In this document: piece after piece, positions 50,529 through 50,818 of the stretch
Layout of the letters: every line of letters begins with the position of its first letter
How positions within the stretch are numbered: position 1 is the first letter of the stretch
Source of the DNA: Bacteroidales bacterium UBA4243
GTDB lineage: Bacteria > Bacteroidota > Bacteroidia > Bacteroidales > F082
Assembly: GCA_002396205.1 (NCBI GenBank)
Contig: DGXB01000089.1
Coordinates: forward strand, 1-50,818
Direction: 5' to 3'
DNA: 50,818 nt
Translations under genes and position numbers: made by a program
Notes under the pieces: model-generated
The model's input: only the letters and a program-made list of their open reading frames with translations
The model's database searches: none
What the model was told of the DNA's origin: nothing

Positions 50529-50818
50529 ATGATCAAAGTAGAAAACCTGAAGAAAGTCTTCCGTAGCGAGGACATCGAGATTGAGACCGTCGCCCTCGAC
50601 GGCGTTTCGTTCGAAATCAACGACGGCGAGTTCGTCGCCATCATGGGCCCCTCGGGCTGCGGTAAGTCGACCTTGCTCAACATCCTCGGCCTCTTGGACA
50701 ACCCCACCGACGGCAAGTATGAACTGCTCGGCCAGCAGGTGGGCAGCCTCAAGGAAAAGGACCGCACCCAGTTCCGCAAGGGCAACATCGGTTTCGTGTT
50801 CCAGAGCTTCAACCTCAT
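50529..50818 (+). CDS. ABC transporter ATPase (MacB/LolD type, N-terminal part)
   Basis: 96 residues before the window ends. MIKVENLKKVFRSEDIEIETVALDGVSFEINDGEFVAIMGPSGCGK(STLL) has the Walker A motif, and IGFVFQSFNL is the Q-loop. The pattern is that of the MacB/LolD/FtsE group. It is the natural energy source for the three ATPase-free FtsX-type permeases in this locus. The signature and Walker B motifs lie outside the window. Confidence 0.93.
   Translation, partial: MIKVENLKKVFRSEDIEIETVALDGVSFEINDGEFVAIMGPSGCGKSTLLNILGLLDNPTDGKYELLGQQVGSLKEKDRTQFRKGNIGFVFQSFNL

Overview
The window looks like chromosomal DNA from a member of the Bacteroidales, probably an uncultured gut or rumen lineage. 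The evidence is a type IX secretion (T9SS) locus (murF-gldJ-porU-porV), Bacteroidetes-style promoters (TAnnTTTG, in places with an upstream TTG), CTD and lipoprotein families typical of the phylum, and FtsX-type permeases about 780 residues long. I could not run searches, so all names rest on motifs, family knowledge and gene order.

Region 1 (1-11.4 kb): T9SS locus. A 5' fragment of murF and gldJ point left. Two tandem C25-peptidase (PorU-like) genes, porV and a small lipoprotein point right. Region 2 (11.4-17.8 kb): a GT4 glycosyltransferase; a tight three-gene operon of a steroid 5-alpha-reductase-like membrane protein, an Old Yellow Enzyme-like flavoprotein and a short-chain dehydrogenase, which resembles gut-bacterial bile-acid/steroid reduction clusters; a DUF5606 protein; and pyrK-pyrD. 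Region 3 (17.8-31.4 kb): a mixed housekeeping and accessory stretch. It holds an ATPase-nuclease gene with palindromic repeats before, in the leader and after it, murB, a Bro-N protein, two glycosyltransferases, an FtsE-type ATPase, TPM-domain proteins with an EamA transporter, a PIN toxin-antitoxin pair, a Rieske-like lipoprotein, htpG and a second repeat-led ATPase. Region 4 (31.4-36.4 kb): a dicarboxylate/glutamate symporter, a small lipoprotein, a second PIN module, a tolC gene and a DUF5674 pair.

Region 5 (33.9-50.8 kb) is an efflux/envelope locus: TolC, three large FtsX-type permeases, an HlyD adaptor, an outer-membrane beta-barrel protein, a DUF2807 protein and the start of an ABC ATPase. 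Four copies of one regulatory module occur in it. Each has two 17-bp palindromes (TGTAAA-n5-TTTACA type) exactly 21 bp apart, followed 76-77 bp downstream by a GG-N10-GC sigma-54 promoter. The modules precede tolC, the hlyD leader, the beta-barrel gene and the DUF2807 gene, so the locus appears to be a sigma-54 regulon driven by one unseen NtrC-type activator.

The same locus is full of repeats: a GC-rich mosaic element (three copies are each 184 bp) in the gaps before permease 2, hlyD, permease 3 and the ABC ATPase; a hairpin element after tolC; and a palindromic element inside the tolC reading frame. The strongest candidates for undescribed biology are the repeated sigma-54 module, the palindrome-associated ATPases, the possible steroid-reduction operon, the tandem PorU pair and the in-frame palindrome in tolC.
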